From contig NZ_AQUR01000106.1 in assembly GCF_000372525.1 (NCBI RefSeq), positions 124,001-188,000 on the forward strand: a stretch of 64,000 bases of DNA, given 5' to 3'. The stretch comes from Cupriavidus neocaledonicus (GTDB lineage Bacteria; Pseudomonadota; Gammaproteobacteria; Burkholderiales; Burkholderiaceae). Positions 16,295 to 24,910 of the stretch are shown one piece after another. Position numbers and translations under genes: made by a program. Below the pieces are notes generated by a model. It searched no databases, was not told where the DNA came from, and saw only the letters and a program-made list of their open reading frames with translations. Each line of letters begins with the position of its first letter. Position 1 is the stretch's first letter.

Positions 16295-19200
16295 ATGAAA
16301 AGGCTGATGCCGGCCGACAGCAGCGCCGCATTGCCGTTGAGCATTCGCCAGATCCGCTATCTGGTTTATCTGTTCTCGGCCTGCGTGGTGGGCCTGACCG
16401 TACTGTCCTGGGGCGTGCTGCTCCATTACCGCCTGCGCGAGGCGATCGACCGGCAGGGCATGGTGCTGCGCGCGCAGTCCGAAGAACTCCAGTCGACGCT
16501 GCACCGGGCCGAGGCGCTGACCGTGCGCGCGCAGGGATCGTTGTCGCGGCTGTCCGATATCGGCCTGGCCGACGATGTCGCGGGCGTCCGCGACGCGCAA
16601 TGGACCGAGCGCCTGCAGCGCCGCGGCGACCGGCCCTATATCGCATTGCTGGTCCCGCCCGCGAGCACCAGCCTGCCGCGCAAGGGGCTGAAGGACCTGG
16701 CCGACGTGATGACGTTCACCTTCCGCGTCAACAACCTGCAATACCGCGAGGTGCAGAACGCCTACCTGGTCGACCTGCACGCCGACCAGCTGTACGTCAT
16801 CCCGCGCCGGCTCAATCCGGCGCGCATGCTGCTGCAGCGCGATGACGCGCGCCAGACCCTCTTGCGCGACACCCTGCAGCGGCTGCGCAGCGACGCGCTG
16901 CTGGCGCGCCTGCGCGCCCATCCGGGCCAGGCGGCGATGCTGCCACCGGCGCAGGACTGGGTCAGCGGCATCCGCACGGTCACCTTTGCCATCCTGGTGC
17001 AGGACGGCGGCGAGCCGGCCGCGGTGCTGGCGATGGAGTTCCCGCTGTCACCGATGCTGCCCGACGGCCAGGCCGGGGACGGCGACTTCCTGCTGCTGAC
17101 CGACTCCGGCATGGTGCTGAGTGCCGACGGCATGCCGGCCGGCCCGCTCGAAGCGCCCGTCGCCGCGGCCCTCGCTGCCCCCGGTGCGCCGCCCGGCACG
17201 GTGCGATCAGCGCTGGTGCGGCACGGGCTGCTGCAGCATGAGGTGGTGCTCGAATATCCGCTCGACGCCTGGGGCTGGCGCACCGTGGCGGTGGTCGAGG
17301 TCGGCCGCGTGTGGCGGCAGTTCCGGGCGAACACCTTGTGGATGCTGGGGCTGACCGGTTCGCTGTCGCTGCTGATCTTCGCCTGGATCTGGCTGATCGA
17401 CCGGCGCATCATGCGTCCGGCGCAGCGCCAGTCCCAGCGCCTGCAGGAGAGCGATGCGCTGGGCCGCTTCGTGATCGAGGTGGCGGGGGTCGGCCTGATG
17501 ATCGTCGAGCGCAGCACGCGCCGGGTGCTGCTGGCCAATGCCGCGGCCCAGGCGCTGATCGACCAGGCCACGCCCGCCGGGCTGGCGCAGCTGCAGGACG
17601 CCTGCGAAGCGCGCCTGGGCAGCGGCGATGCCGGCGCCGAAGGGCCGCCGCAGGTGCTGCCTTGCTTCGACGTCGACATGGCCTGCGGCAATGGCGAGAC
17701 GCGCTCCCTGGAAGTTCGCCTGGTGCAGATCACCTACGAGGTCCGCGCGGCGTTGCTGTGCGCGCTCAACGACGTCACCGAGGCGCGGCGCGGCGAGGCG
17801 CGCCTGCGCCAGGCGATCCGCGCCGCGGATGCCGCCAACCGGGCCAAGTCTGCGTTCCTGGCCACCATGAGCCATGAAATCCGCACGCCGCTCAACGGCA
17901 TGCTGGGCAGCATCGAACTGCTGAGCCTGACCCGGCTAGAGCCGCGCCAGCGCGACCAGCTGGCCGTGATGCAGCACGCCTCGCAATCGCTGATCGACAT
18001 CATCAACGACGTGCTCGACTTCAGCAAGATCGAGGCCGGGCAGATGTCGCTGCAGCCGCGGCCGTGCCGGCTCGACGAAGTGGTCGAGGAAGTGACCCGG
18101 GGCTTTGCCGCCGAAGCCGCGCGCAAGCACCTGCGCCTGCTGTGCGTCATCGATCCGTCGCTGTCCGAACCAGTGATGGCCGACGTGGTCAAGCTGGAGC
18201 AGATCCTGAACAACCTCGTCAGCAATGCGGTCAAGTTCACCGAACAGGGCAAGGTGATCGTCACGGCCAGGCGCATGCGGCCTGCCCAGGGCGGTGGCGC
18301 CGAAGGCGTCGAGATGCGCGTGGTCGATACCGGCGTCGGCATTGCGGCGCATGACCAGCGCCGCCTGTTCGAGCCGTTCGTGCAGGCCGAGCAGCCCGAT
18401 ACGCGCCACTATGGCGGCACCGGACTGGGCTTGTCGATCTGCAGGCGGCTGGTCGAGCTGATGCGCGGCGAGATCCGCGTGGTCAGCGAGCCGGGCCTGG
18501 GCAGCTGCTTTGTCGTCAGCCTGCCGCTGGCCGGCGCCTCCGGCATCCCGGCGCCCGCGGAGCCCTGGCCGCAGGCCGCGCTGCGCGGCCTGACCGTAGG
18601 CCTCAACGTCACCTTGCAGGAGCTCTATCAGGGCGTCGAGCAGCTGCTGCGGTACTACGGCGCACGCGCGGTCAGGTACGATCCCGGCGCGCCCCCGGTG
18701 ACGCCGGTCGACGTGCTGGTCTGTGACGAAGACGCGCTGTCGGGCTGCCCCGATGCCGATGTGGTGATATCCGCGCTGGCGCCGATCGCGCCGGACCTGA
18801 CCCAGACGCCCGTGGTGGCCTCGCCTTATGCCTGGCAGGGCCTGGTCTCGGCCATCGCGGCCGCGGCCGGCGCGGAGGTGGAGGCGGTGCCCGCGCCGGC
18901 GCCGGCTGGCGCCGAGGCGCCCGACGCGCAGCTGGCGTTGCTGCTGGTGGAAGACCATCCCATCAACCAGGTGGTGATGCGCGATCAGCTGGAAAGCCTG
19001 GGGCAATCGGTCGAGCTGGCCCAAGACGGTCCCGAGGCCCTGTCGCTGGCTTCGGGCCGGCACTACGACCTGATCCTGACCGACCTGCAGATGCCGGGCA
19101 TGGATGGCTTCACGCTGGCGCGGCGCCTGCGCGAGGCGGGACATGCCATGCCCATCGTCGCCATCACGGCGAGCGTGGGACCCGATGTGTCCGAGCGCTG

Positions 19201-19606
19201 CCGGCACGCCGGCATCGACCGCTGCCTGACCAAGCCGGTCGGCGTGGCCACGCTGCGCGAGCTGCTCGAGGATTTCTCCGGCACGCGCCTGGCCGCGCGT
19301 ACGCCGCCCGAGCGGCATGCCGGCGGCGCCGTGCTGCATGCCGATGCGCTGCGCAGCGACCAGCGCGCGCTGGCCGAGGCACTGCGCGCCGGCGATGCCG
19401 ACACCTTCGTCCAGCGCCTGCATGGGCTGGCCGGCGCGCTGTCGGTGATGGGCCATCCGGTGCAAAGCCAGGCCTGTCGCTGGCTGGAACAGACCGTGCG
19501 GCGGGCCGGGCTGGGCGCCGTCGGCGCCGACTGGCAAGCGATCCACGCCGAACTGGAGCAGCTGGCGGAGCGGCTGCAGGCGCAGTGCGGCAGCCACGCC
19601 GTCTGA
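16295..19606 (+). CDS. hybrid sensor kinase, BvgS/RcsC-like (second)
   Basis: 1103-aa kinase with the same plan as the first. Helix near residues 20-45, periplasmic sensor region to about 340, second helix LWMLGLTGSLSLLIFAWIWL, linker, HisKA H527 in ATMSHEIRTPLNG, HATPase (NLVSNAVKFT, DTGVGIA, GGTGLGLSICRR), a receiver-like stretch lacking a phosphoacceptor context (about 765-865), receiver with D930 in LILTDLQMPGMDG and Lys in CLTKPV, and HPt H1043 in RLHGLAGALSVMG. GAGG precedes the ATG by a few bases. It lies 53 bases after the degenerate regulator, probably in one transcript. Confidence 0.92.
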   Translation: MKRLMPADSSAALPLSIRQIRYLVYLFSACVVGLTVLSWGVLLHYRLREAIDRQGMVLRAQSEELQSTLHRAEALTVRAQGSLSRLSDIGLADDVAGVRDAQWTERLQRRGDRPYIALLVPPASTSLPRKGLKDLADVMTFTFRVNNLQYREVQNAYLVDLHADQLYVIPRRLNPARMLLQRDDARQTLLRDTLQRLRSDALLARLRAHPGQAAMLPPAQDWVSGIRTVTFAILVQDGGEPAAVLAMEFPLSPMLPDGQAGDGDFLLLTDSGMVLSADGMPAGPLEAPVAAALAAPGAPPGTVRSALVRHGLLQHEVVLEYPLDAWGWRTVAVVEVGRVWRQFRANTLWMLGLTGSLSLLIFAWIWLIDRRIMRPAQRQSQRLQESDALGRFVIEVAGVGLMIVERSTRRVLLANAAAQALIDQATPAGLAQLQDACEARLGSGDAGAEGPPQVLPCFDVDMACGNGETRSLEVRLVQITYEVRAALLCALNDVTEARRGEARLRQAIRAADAANRAKSAFLATMSHEIRTPLNGMLGSIELLSLTRLEPRQRDQLAVMQHASQSLIDIINDVLDFSKIEAGQMSLQPRPCRLDEVVEEVTRGFAAEAARKHLRLLCVIDPSLSEPVMADVVKLEQILNNLVSNAVKFTEQGKVIVTARRMRPAQGGGAEGVEMRVVDTGVGIAAHDQRRLFEPFVQAEQPDTRHYGGTGLGLSICRRLVELMRGEIRVVSEPGLGSCFVVSLPLAGASGIPAPAEPWPQAALRGLTVGLNVTLQELYQGVEQLLRYYGARAVRYDPGAPPVTPVDVLVCDEDALSGCPDADVVISALAPIAPDLTQTPVVASPYAWQGLVSAIAAAAGAEVEAVPAPAPAGAEAPDAQLALLLVEDHPINQVVMRDQLESLGQSVELAQDGPEALSLASGRHYDLILTDLQMPGMDGFTLARRLREAGHAMPIVAITASVGPDVSERCRHAGIDRCLTKPVGVATLRELLEDFSGTRLAARTPPERHAGGAVLHADALRSDQRALAEALRAGDADTFVQRLHGLAGALSVMGHPVQSQACRWLEQTVRRAGLGAVGADWQAIHAELEQLAERLQAQCGSHAV

Positions 19607-19631
19607 CGCAACGGCCGCAGCCGTACGACCA

Positions 19632-20543
19632 TTACTGCAGATCGGCCAGGCGCTGGCGGCACAGGCTGACGAACTGCTGCGCCGCGGTGGATTGGCCCAG
19701 GCTCGGATGGAAGGCCAGGATGGCGCGGAAGCGAACCGGCGCGGTCAGGGGTACGCTGCGCAGCCCGAGCGCCACATAGGTGCGGGCGACCAGCGGATTG
19801 GTGATCGCCAGGCCCGCACCGGCCAGGGCCAGCGAGCATTGCGTATGGCTGTACGGCGTCGTCGCGACGAAGCGCGGCGCGATGCCGAGCTCGGCGAAGC
19901 AAGCCTGCAGCCGGCGTTGCGCGGGATCCGCGGCGTCCAGGCCAATCAGCGGTACGTCGACGAGGTCCTCGATGCCGACCTTCGCGCGCGCCGCGAACGG
20001 GTGCGTCGCCGGCGCAACGCAGACGGCCTGCACCGCGTAGAACTCGGAAGCGATCAGGCCGCTGGTGTCCGCTTCATCGCCCATGAAGGCGATATCGAGT
20101 TCGCGCTGCAGCAAGCGCTCGCGCAGGCCGCGGGAGCTGTCGACTTCCAGCTGGCAACGAAAGCGCGGATGGCGGTGGACGAAGTCCGCCACCGCCGCCG
20201 GCATCACGCTCGACGCCATGGCGTGCAACACCCCCACGCGCAGCACCGTGTCCTCATGGGCACGCAATTGATCGATCCGGCGTTGCACGGCGTCGAGGCC
20301 GACATAGACCCGTTCGACTTCATCCATCAAGGACGCCGCCTCGGGCGTCGGCACCATGCGTCCCTTGCTGCGGTCGAACAGCCTTAGCCGCGCCGCCTTT
20401 TCAAGCTGCAACACGATCTGTGTCACGGCCGGCTGGCTGATATGCAGCGCTTCGGCGGCGCGGCGGGCCGATCCCAGGCGCATGACCATGCGGAACACCT
20501 CGACCTGGCGGGCGCTGATGCGTGCATCGGCGGCTGTCTTCAT
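19632..20543 (-). CDS. LysR-family regulator of the adjacent PLP-enzyme gene
   Basis: 303-aa LysR-type regulator. N-terminal helix-turn-helix (residues 10-68: SARRAAEALHISQPAVTQIVLQLE), then a periplasmic-binding-protein-like effector domain. Start at MKTAADAR with GGTAGAG upstream. It is divergent from the threonine-synthase-like gene with 100 bases between the starts, the classic LysR arrangement, and a T-N11-A dyad lies in that gap. The effector is probably a metabolite of the neighbouring enzyme or of the Bug-type binding protein, which is inferred. Confidence 0.92.
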   Translation of the reverse strand: MKTAADARISARQVEVFRMVMRLGSARRAAEALHISQPAVTQIVLQLEKAARLRLFDRSKGRMVPTPEAASLMDEVERVYVGLDAVQRRIDQLRAHEDTVLRVGVLHAMASSVMPAAVADFVHRHPRFRCQLEVDSSRGLRERLLQRELDIAFMGDEADTSGLIASEFYAVQAVCVAPATHPFAARAKVGIEDLVDVPLIGLDAADPAQRRLQACFAELGIAPRFVATTPYSHTQCSLALAGAGLAITNPLVARTYVALGLRSVPLTAPVRFRAILAFHPSLGQSTAAQQFVSLCRQRLADLQ

Positions 20544-20553
20544 CTCTACCCTA

Positions 20554-20566
20554 TAAGTTTTGCTTA
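20554..20566. promoter_or_regulatory. T-N11-A LysR-type operator candidate
   Basis: TAAG-TTTTG-CTTA, a dyad fitting the T-N11-A rule, lies 10 bases ahead of the LysR start and about 80 bases before the divergent gene. The spacer is the only A+T-rich spot nearby. Confidence 0.5.
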
Positions 20567-20643
20567 AGTTGATCATCGGCACGCCTGCACCGCGGGGTCC
20601 TGGCCTGGCATAGACTCGAGCCACTTTCACTCCCGCCATTACC

Positions 20644-21816
20644 ATGCGCGCCAGCGGCACTCCACCTCCGACCCAACCGCTCATCAACCCGGCAATGCAG
20701 GTGCTGCGATGCATCACCTGCGACGCCCGCCATCCGCTCGGCGACATGCCGGAAGGCTGCCCGGCCTGCGCGGCCGCCGGTCGTCCCAGCAGCCTTGAAG
20801 CGGTCTACGAGGCCGGGGCACTGGATTTTGCACCGAAAAGCGGAAGTTATACATGGGGCCATTGGCTGCCCTACCTGGACGGCGTGTCACTGGGGGAGGG
20901 CGCCACGCCATGCGTCCCGGTGCCGGCGCTGGCGTCGCTGGCCGACGTGGGGGCGGTCTGGATCAAGAACGAAGGCGCGAACCCGACCGGCTCGCACAAG
21001 GACCGCATGTCGGCGCAGGCCATCAGCCGGGCCGTCGATATCGGTGCGCGCGAGCTGGTGCTGGCCTCCAGCGGCAACGCCGCCGTCTCGGCCGCCGCCT
21101 ATTGCGCCGCCGCGGGGCTGGACTGCGAAGTCGCGACCTACCAGTCCCTGCCCGCCGTGTTCGACGCGGCGTTGCGCCATTACGGCGCAAGGCGTGTGGT
21201 CTGCGATAACGGTCATGCGCGCTGGGCGCATGTGCGCCGGCGTGTCCGGGACGACGGTGCCTTCGCGCTGACCAACTACAGCGTGCCGGCGGTCGGCAGC
21301 CCGGTATTCGGGGTGGAAGGCTACCGGGCCGTCGCGCTGGAGTGGGTGGCGCAAGGGTGCCGGCCAGACCATGTCATCGTGCCCACCGCGCGCGGCGATC
21401 TGTTGTGGGGCATCTATAGCGCGCTGCGGGACCTCGTTGCGCTGGGGCACCTGCCGAAACTGCCGCGCCTCTGGGCGGTCGAGCCGTTTCCACGGCTGTC
21501 GCGGGTGCTGGCCGGGGCGTCGCAGCAGTCTGATTTTGCCGGCACGACCCTGCAGTTCTCCACGGCGGGCTCCACCGTGACCGCCCAGCAGGTCCATGCC
21601 GTCACGCGCTCGGGTGGCGGCGCGGTGGTCGTCGACGATGCGGCGGCACGCGACGGCACCCGCCATCTCGCAGCCGCGGGATTCTGGGTCGAACTGTGCG
21701 CCGGAGCGGGCCTTGCCGCGGCGCAGGCATTGCGCGCCGACGGGCGCATCGGCCGGACTGAAGCCGTGATGCTGATGCTGACCGCGCGCGGCGACCGCGA
21801 TCCGGGCCAGGCATGA
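20644..21816 (+). CDS. threonine-synthase-like PLP-dependent enzyme
   Basis: 390-aa fold-type II pyridoxal-phosphate enzyme. Seen: N-terminal zinc-ribbon cysteines C23-x2-C26 and C39-x2-C42, PLP Lys K119 in NPTGSHKDR, and the LASSGNAAVSAAAY phosphate-binding loop. The overall pattern is that of threonine synthase or a related beta-eliminating lyase, but context (own divergent LysR, Bug solute-binding protein downstream) suggests a catabolic role on an imported compound rather than housekeeping threonine synthesis. The precise reaction cannot be told. An internal ATG at codon 18 is an alternative start. Spacing to the binding-protein gene is 25 bases, so they are likely co-transcribed. Confidence 0.82.
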   Translation: MRASGTPPPTQPLINPAMQVLRCITCDARHPLGDMPEGCPACAAAGRPSSLEAVYEAGALDFAPKSGSYTWGHWLPYLDGVSLGEGATPCVPVPALASLADVGAVWIKNEGANPTGSHKDRMSAQAISRAVDIGARELVLASSGNAAVSAAAYCAAAGLDCEVATYQSLPAVFDAALRHYGARRVVCDNGHARWAHVRRRVRDDGAFALTNYSVPAVGSPVFGVEGYRAVALEWVAQGCRPDHVIVPTARGDLLWGIYSALRDLVALGHLPKLPRLWAVEPFPRLSRVLAGASQQSDFAGTTLQFSTAGSTVTAQQVHAVTRSGGGAVVVDDAAARDGTRHLAAAGFWVELCAGAGLAAAQALRADGRIGRTEAVMLMLTARGDRDPGQA

Positions 21817-21841
21817 ATTCAAACACCTTGGGGAGATACTC

Positions 21842-22810
21842 ATGAAGCTGCGTTACCTGCTGACTGCCATCACCTGCTGCCTCGCGGCCCAAGTGCAGCC
21901 GGCGCTGGCCGCCTTTCCGGAAAAGCCGATCCGGCTGATCGTGCCCTGGGCCGCCGGCGGCAGTACCGATGCGCTGGCGCGAGCGGTCGCGCAGCGCATG
22001 AGCGAATCGATGGGCCAGCCCGTGGTGGTCGACAACCGCGCCGGTGCCTCTGGCCGCATCGGCGCCGACACGCTGGCCAAGTCGGCGCCGGACGGCTACA
22101 CCCTGGGCGTGATCGAGCTGGCGCACACCGTCGCGCCGTCGGTGTTCCGCCAGATGCCGTACGACGTGTTGCGCGACTTCACGCCGGTCTCGATGCTGGG
22201 CGAGGCGCCGCTGGTGCTGTTCGCGGACAGCACGCAGTATCGCGCCGGAGAGGTCCAGCGCTTCCTGGCGGACTCGCGCAAGGCGGGGACGCCGCTGCAG
22301 CTGGCCACCAGCGGCAACGGCTCGATCAGCCATCTGGCCGCCAAGATGCTGGAAAGCCAGGCGGGGATCCCGGTCGACGCCGTGCCGTACCGCGGCTCGG
22401 CGCCGGCACTGACCGATGTCTCCGCGCAACTGGTCAAGGGCCATTTCGCGACGCTGGCAAGCGGCAGCAGCCTGCTTGGCGGCAACAAGATCTCGGCGCT
22501 GATGGTGACGGGCCCGGCGCGCGTGGCCGCGCTGCCCGGCGTGCCGACCGCCGCCGAGGCCAGGCTGCCCGGCATGCAGGTCAGCCAGTGGTGGGCCCTG
22601 GTCGCGCCGGCGCGGACCCCGACCGCGGTGGTGAGCCGGCTTGCGGACGAAGTGCGCGCGGCGCTGGCGAGTCCGCAGACCAAAGCCCGGCTCGACAGCC
22701 AGGGCATCGATCTCAAGGCGTCGACCCCCGCCCAGCTCGGCGACCGGCTGCGCGCGGAGGTGGACCGCTGGGGGAATCTGGTGAAGCAGGCGGGTATTCA
22801 ACCTGAATAG
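21842..22810 (+). CDS. Bug/TctC-family solute-binding protein
   Basis: 322-aa periplasmic binding protein of tripartite tricarboxylate transport systems. Seen: signal peptide ending AALA, then FPEKPIRLIVPWAAGGSTDALARAVAQ (shortened here), the DNRAGASGRIGAD loop, PDGYTLGV, and a C-terminal QAGIQPE typical of the family. GGGGAGAT precedes the ATG. No TctA or TctB genes adjoin; the only tctBA pair in this window is 28 kb away. Bug proteins bind carboxylates or related small molecules; the ligand here may be the substrate of the PLP enzyme upstream (inference). Confidence 0.92.
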   Translation: MKLRYLLTAITCCLAAQVQPALAAFPEKPIRLIVPWAAGGSTDALARAVAQRMSESMGQPVVVDNRAGASGRIGADTLAKSAPDGYTLGVIELAHTVAPSVFRQMPYDVLRDFTPVSMLGEAPLVLFADSTQYRAGEVQRFLADSRKAGTPLQLATSGNGSISHLAAKMLESQAGIPVDAVPYRGSAPALTDVSAQLVKGHFATLASGSSLLGGNKISALMVTGPARVAALPGVPTAAEARLPGMQVSQWWALVAPARTPTAVVSRLADEVRAALASPQTKARLDSQGIDLKASTPAQLGDRLRAEVDRWGNLVKQAGIQPE

Positions 22811-22890
22811 CAAGAGCCTGGCGCGACGGGCAAGCGCATGCGAATCCGGTGGTAGTCGTAATACGCCACGCACATCGGCTGGGCCTGGCG

Positions 22891-23181
22891 TCACGCCCGG
22901 TCCGCCCGGCTCAGGCGACAGACGCGCACGCTGTGGATCGCCAGCGCCAGCGGGAACAGCAGTACCGCCACCGAGGCGGCGAACCAGACGAAATCGGCGC
23001 CGATGGTCGGCCGGCATTGTTCCAGGTACGCCGCCGAAGCGCCGCCCGCCATTGCCGCGGCGACGAAGAGGCCGGACACCAGCAGCGCCGGCGCACCGAC
23101 CAGCAAGGCGCTGGCGCACAGCCAGACCAGGACCCAGCACAGCTTGTACCACCACAGGCACTTCCGCATCGCTGCAGGCAT
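22891..23181 (-). CDS. small two-helix membrane protein
   Basis: 96-aa protein of unknown function. Two hydrophobic segments (about residues 8-42 and 58-82) separated by a short polar loop with a Cys, and a basic C-terminus. The start MPAAMRK is supported by a GGAGG seven bases upstream. It is oriented opposite to both neighbours and has no recognised domain. Real coding status rests on the ribosome site and the clean membrane topology. Confidence 0.6.
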   Translation of the reverse strand: MPAAMRKCLWWYKLCWVLVWLCASALLVGAPALLVSGLFVAAAMAGGASAAYLEQCRPTIGADFVWFAASVAVLLFPLALAIHSVRVCRLSRADRA

Positions 23182-23355
23182 GGCGACCTCCGTTTGCGGC
23201 GATGGTACATCACATGGTTGTGGGTAGGCGAACGCACGTGCCGGCGCAGAGCCCGTCTTGACTTCCCCTTGCTGCACACTAGATTCAAGCCAGGCTGCCC
23301 ATCGTGCGGGGACGATAAGCAGGCGCTCAAGACGTCAAGCGCAAGGAGGACTGCC

Positions 23356-24000
23356 ATGACCCCCTGGGAAATCCAAGGCACCGAGCTGATCAACTGCAAT
23401 TGCTCGTACGGTTGCCCATGCCAATTCAACGCGGTGCCAAGCAAGGGCTTCTGCGAAGCCATGGGCGCGATCTCGATCAGCGACGGCTACTACGGCGACG
23501 TGCGACTCGACGGCCTCAACATCGCAGTGGTGTTCCAGTGGCCCGGCCCGATCCACGAAGGGCGGGGAAAGTGCCAGCCGATCGTCGACGAACGGGCCAC
23601 CCCGGCGCAGCGCGAAGCCCTCCTGAAGATCATGTCCGGGCAGGACACCGAGCCGTTCGCGACCATGTTCGCGGTATTCGCGTCGACGCTCGAGCAGGTC
23701 TTCGATCCGATCTACACGAAGATCGACTTCGACGTCGATGTCGATGCCCGCCGCGGCCGCATCCATGTCGAAGGCGTGTTCGACACCGTCGGCGAACCGA
23801 TCCGCAACCCGGTAACGGGCGTCGATCATCGGGTCCGCATCGATCTGCCGCACGGCTTCGAGTACGAGCTTGCCGAGATCGGCTCCGGTACCAGCCGCTC
23901 GCAAGGCAATATCGCCCTCGAGCTCAACGGCACCTACGCGCAATTCGCACGATTGCACATGAACAACAAGGGACTGATCCGGCATCGCACTGCCGCATGA
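23356..24000 (+). CDS. DUF1326 domain protein
   Basis: 214-aa soluble protein matching the DUF1326 family: N-terminal WEIQGTELINCNCSYGCPCQFNA with four closely spaced cysteines, which suggests metal binding, and a beta-rich body. Strong ribosome site AAGGAGG seven bases before the ATG. It overlaps the DUF2182 membrane-protein gene by ATGA, so the two are made together. The function of the family is not established; a metal- or redox-linked role is a guess from the CNCSYGCPC cluster. Confidence 0.88.
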   Translation: MTPWEIQGTELINCNCSYGCPCQFNAVPSKGFCEAMGAISISDGYYGDVRLDGLNIAVVFQWPGPIHEGRGKCQPIVDERATPAQREALLKIMSGQDTEPFATMFAVFASTLEQVFDPIYTKIDFDVDVDARRGRIHVEGVFDTVGEPIRNPVTGVDHRVRIDLPHGFEYELAEIGSGTSRSQGNIALELNGTYAQFARLHMNNKGLIRHRTAA

Positions 24001-24788
24001 GCCGTCTCGAAAACGTCCTCGGACGCGAGCGCGCCATCACGTCGCTCGGCCTCGTCGTCATTGTCGCGTTGTCGTGGGGCTACCTGTGGACGGGGGCGGG
24101 CACCGGCATGTCCGCGCTCGACATGACGGCTGTCACGCTGTTTCCGCATCGGTTGCCGGGTGGCATCGCAGGCATGGACACGCCGCTGTCCCTCGTTATC
24201 CTGATGTGGTGGGTGATGATGATCGCCATGATGACGCCCAGCGCGGCGCCCGTCGTCCTGCTGTATCGGCGGGTATTGCGGCATCACGGCACCGCCGCGG
24301 GCGGGTCCGCGGCCACGTCGATGCTTCTGCTGGCCGGCTATCTCACCGCATGGCTCGGGTTCGCCGTCGGCGCGGCATCGCTGCAGCTGGCGCTGCAGCC
24401 GAGCGGGCTCATTTCGGCCATGATGCTGTGGTCGAAGAGTGCCCTCCTTTCCGCTGGCGTGCTGCTGGCGGCGGGCGTCTATCAGTTTTCGCCGCTCAAG
24501 CGCGCCTGCCTGGCACAGTGCCGCGCGCCCGCCGCATTCCTGGTCGCGCATTGGCGTCCTGGCGCCGCCGGCAGCTTCCTGCTCGGCCTGCGCCACGGCG
24601 CCTACTGCGTGGGCTGCTGCTGGCTGCTGATGGCGCTGCTGTTCGTCGGCGGCATCATGAACATCGTCTGGATCGCCGCGCTCTCGCTGATGGTCTTCGT
24701 TGAAAAGGTCCTGCCGGGCGGTGAGCGGGCGGGCCGCGTGCTGGGGGTCCTGTTGATCCTCTGGGCGGGCGCCACCCTGTTGGTGTAG
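23997..24788 (+). CDS. DUF2182 integral membrane protein
   Basis: 263-aa membrane protein of the DUF2182 (predicted metal-binding) family. Multiple hydrophobic helices, a Met-rich helix WWVMMIAMMTPSAAP, and the hallmark HGAYCVGCCWLLMALLF segment near the C-terminal third. Translation is coupled to the DUF1326 gene through ATGA. The conserved His/Cys/Met residues within membrane segments fit a metal such as copper, but this is inference. Confidence 0.88.
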   Translation: MSRLENVLGRERAITSLGLVVIVALSWGYLWTGAGTGMSALDMTAVTLFPHRLPGGIAGMDTPLSLVILMWWVMMIAMMTPSAAPVVLLYRRVLRHHGTAAGGSAATSMLLLAGYLTAWLGFAVGAASLQLALQPSGLISAMMLWSKSALLSAGVLLAAGVYQFSPLKRACLAQCRAPAAFLVAHWRPGAAGSFLLGLRHGAYCVGCCWLLMALLFVGGIMNIVWIAALSLMVFVEKVLPGGERAGRVLGVLLILWAGATLLV

Positions 24789-24871
24789 TCGGGCTTCCGT
24801 CAACTCCCGGCTGGGCACGCCGACATGACTCCCGTGCCGAATACGGCAAGGCAAGGCGGCGGAAGTTGCCC

Positions 24872-24906
24872 TATAATTCTTGACAATGCAACGATTGATC
24901 GAGCAA
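24872..24906 (+). promoter_or_regulatory. MFS promoter with two TTG-N6-CAA boxes
   Basis: A consensus TATAAT (24872-24877) is followed by TTGACAATGCAA (24880-24891) and TTGATCGAGCAA (24895-24906), two TTG-N6-CAA dyads 15 bases apart, ending four bases before the exporter ATG. MarR-type repressors often bind such sites, and a MarR gene is in the same operon. No good -35 matches the TATAAT. Confidence 0.45.
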
Positions 24907-24910
24907 TAAA

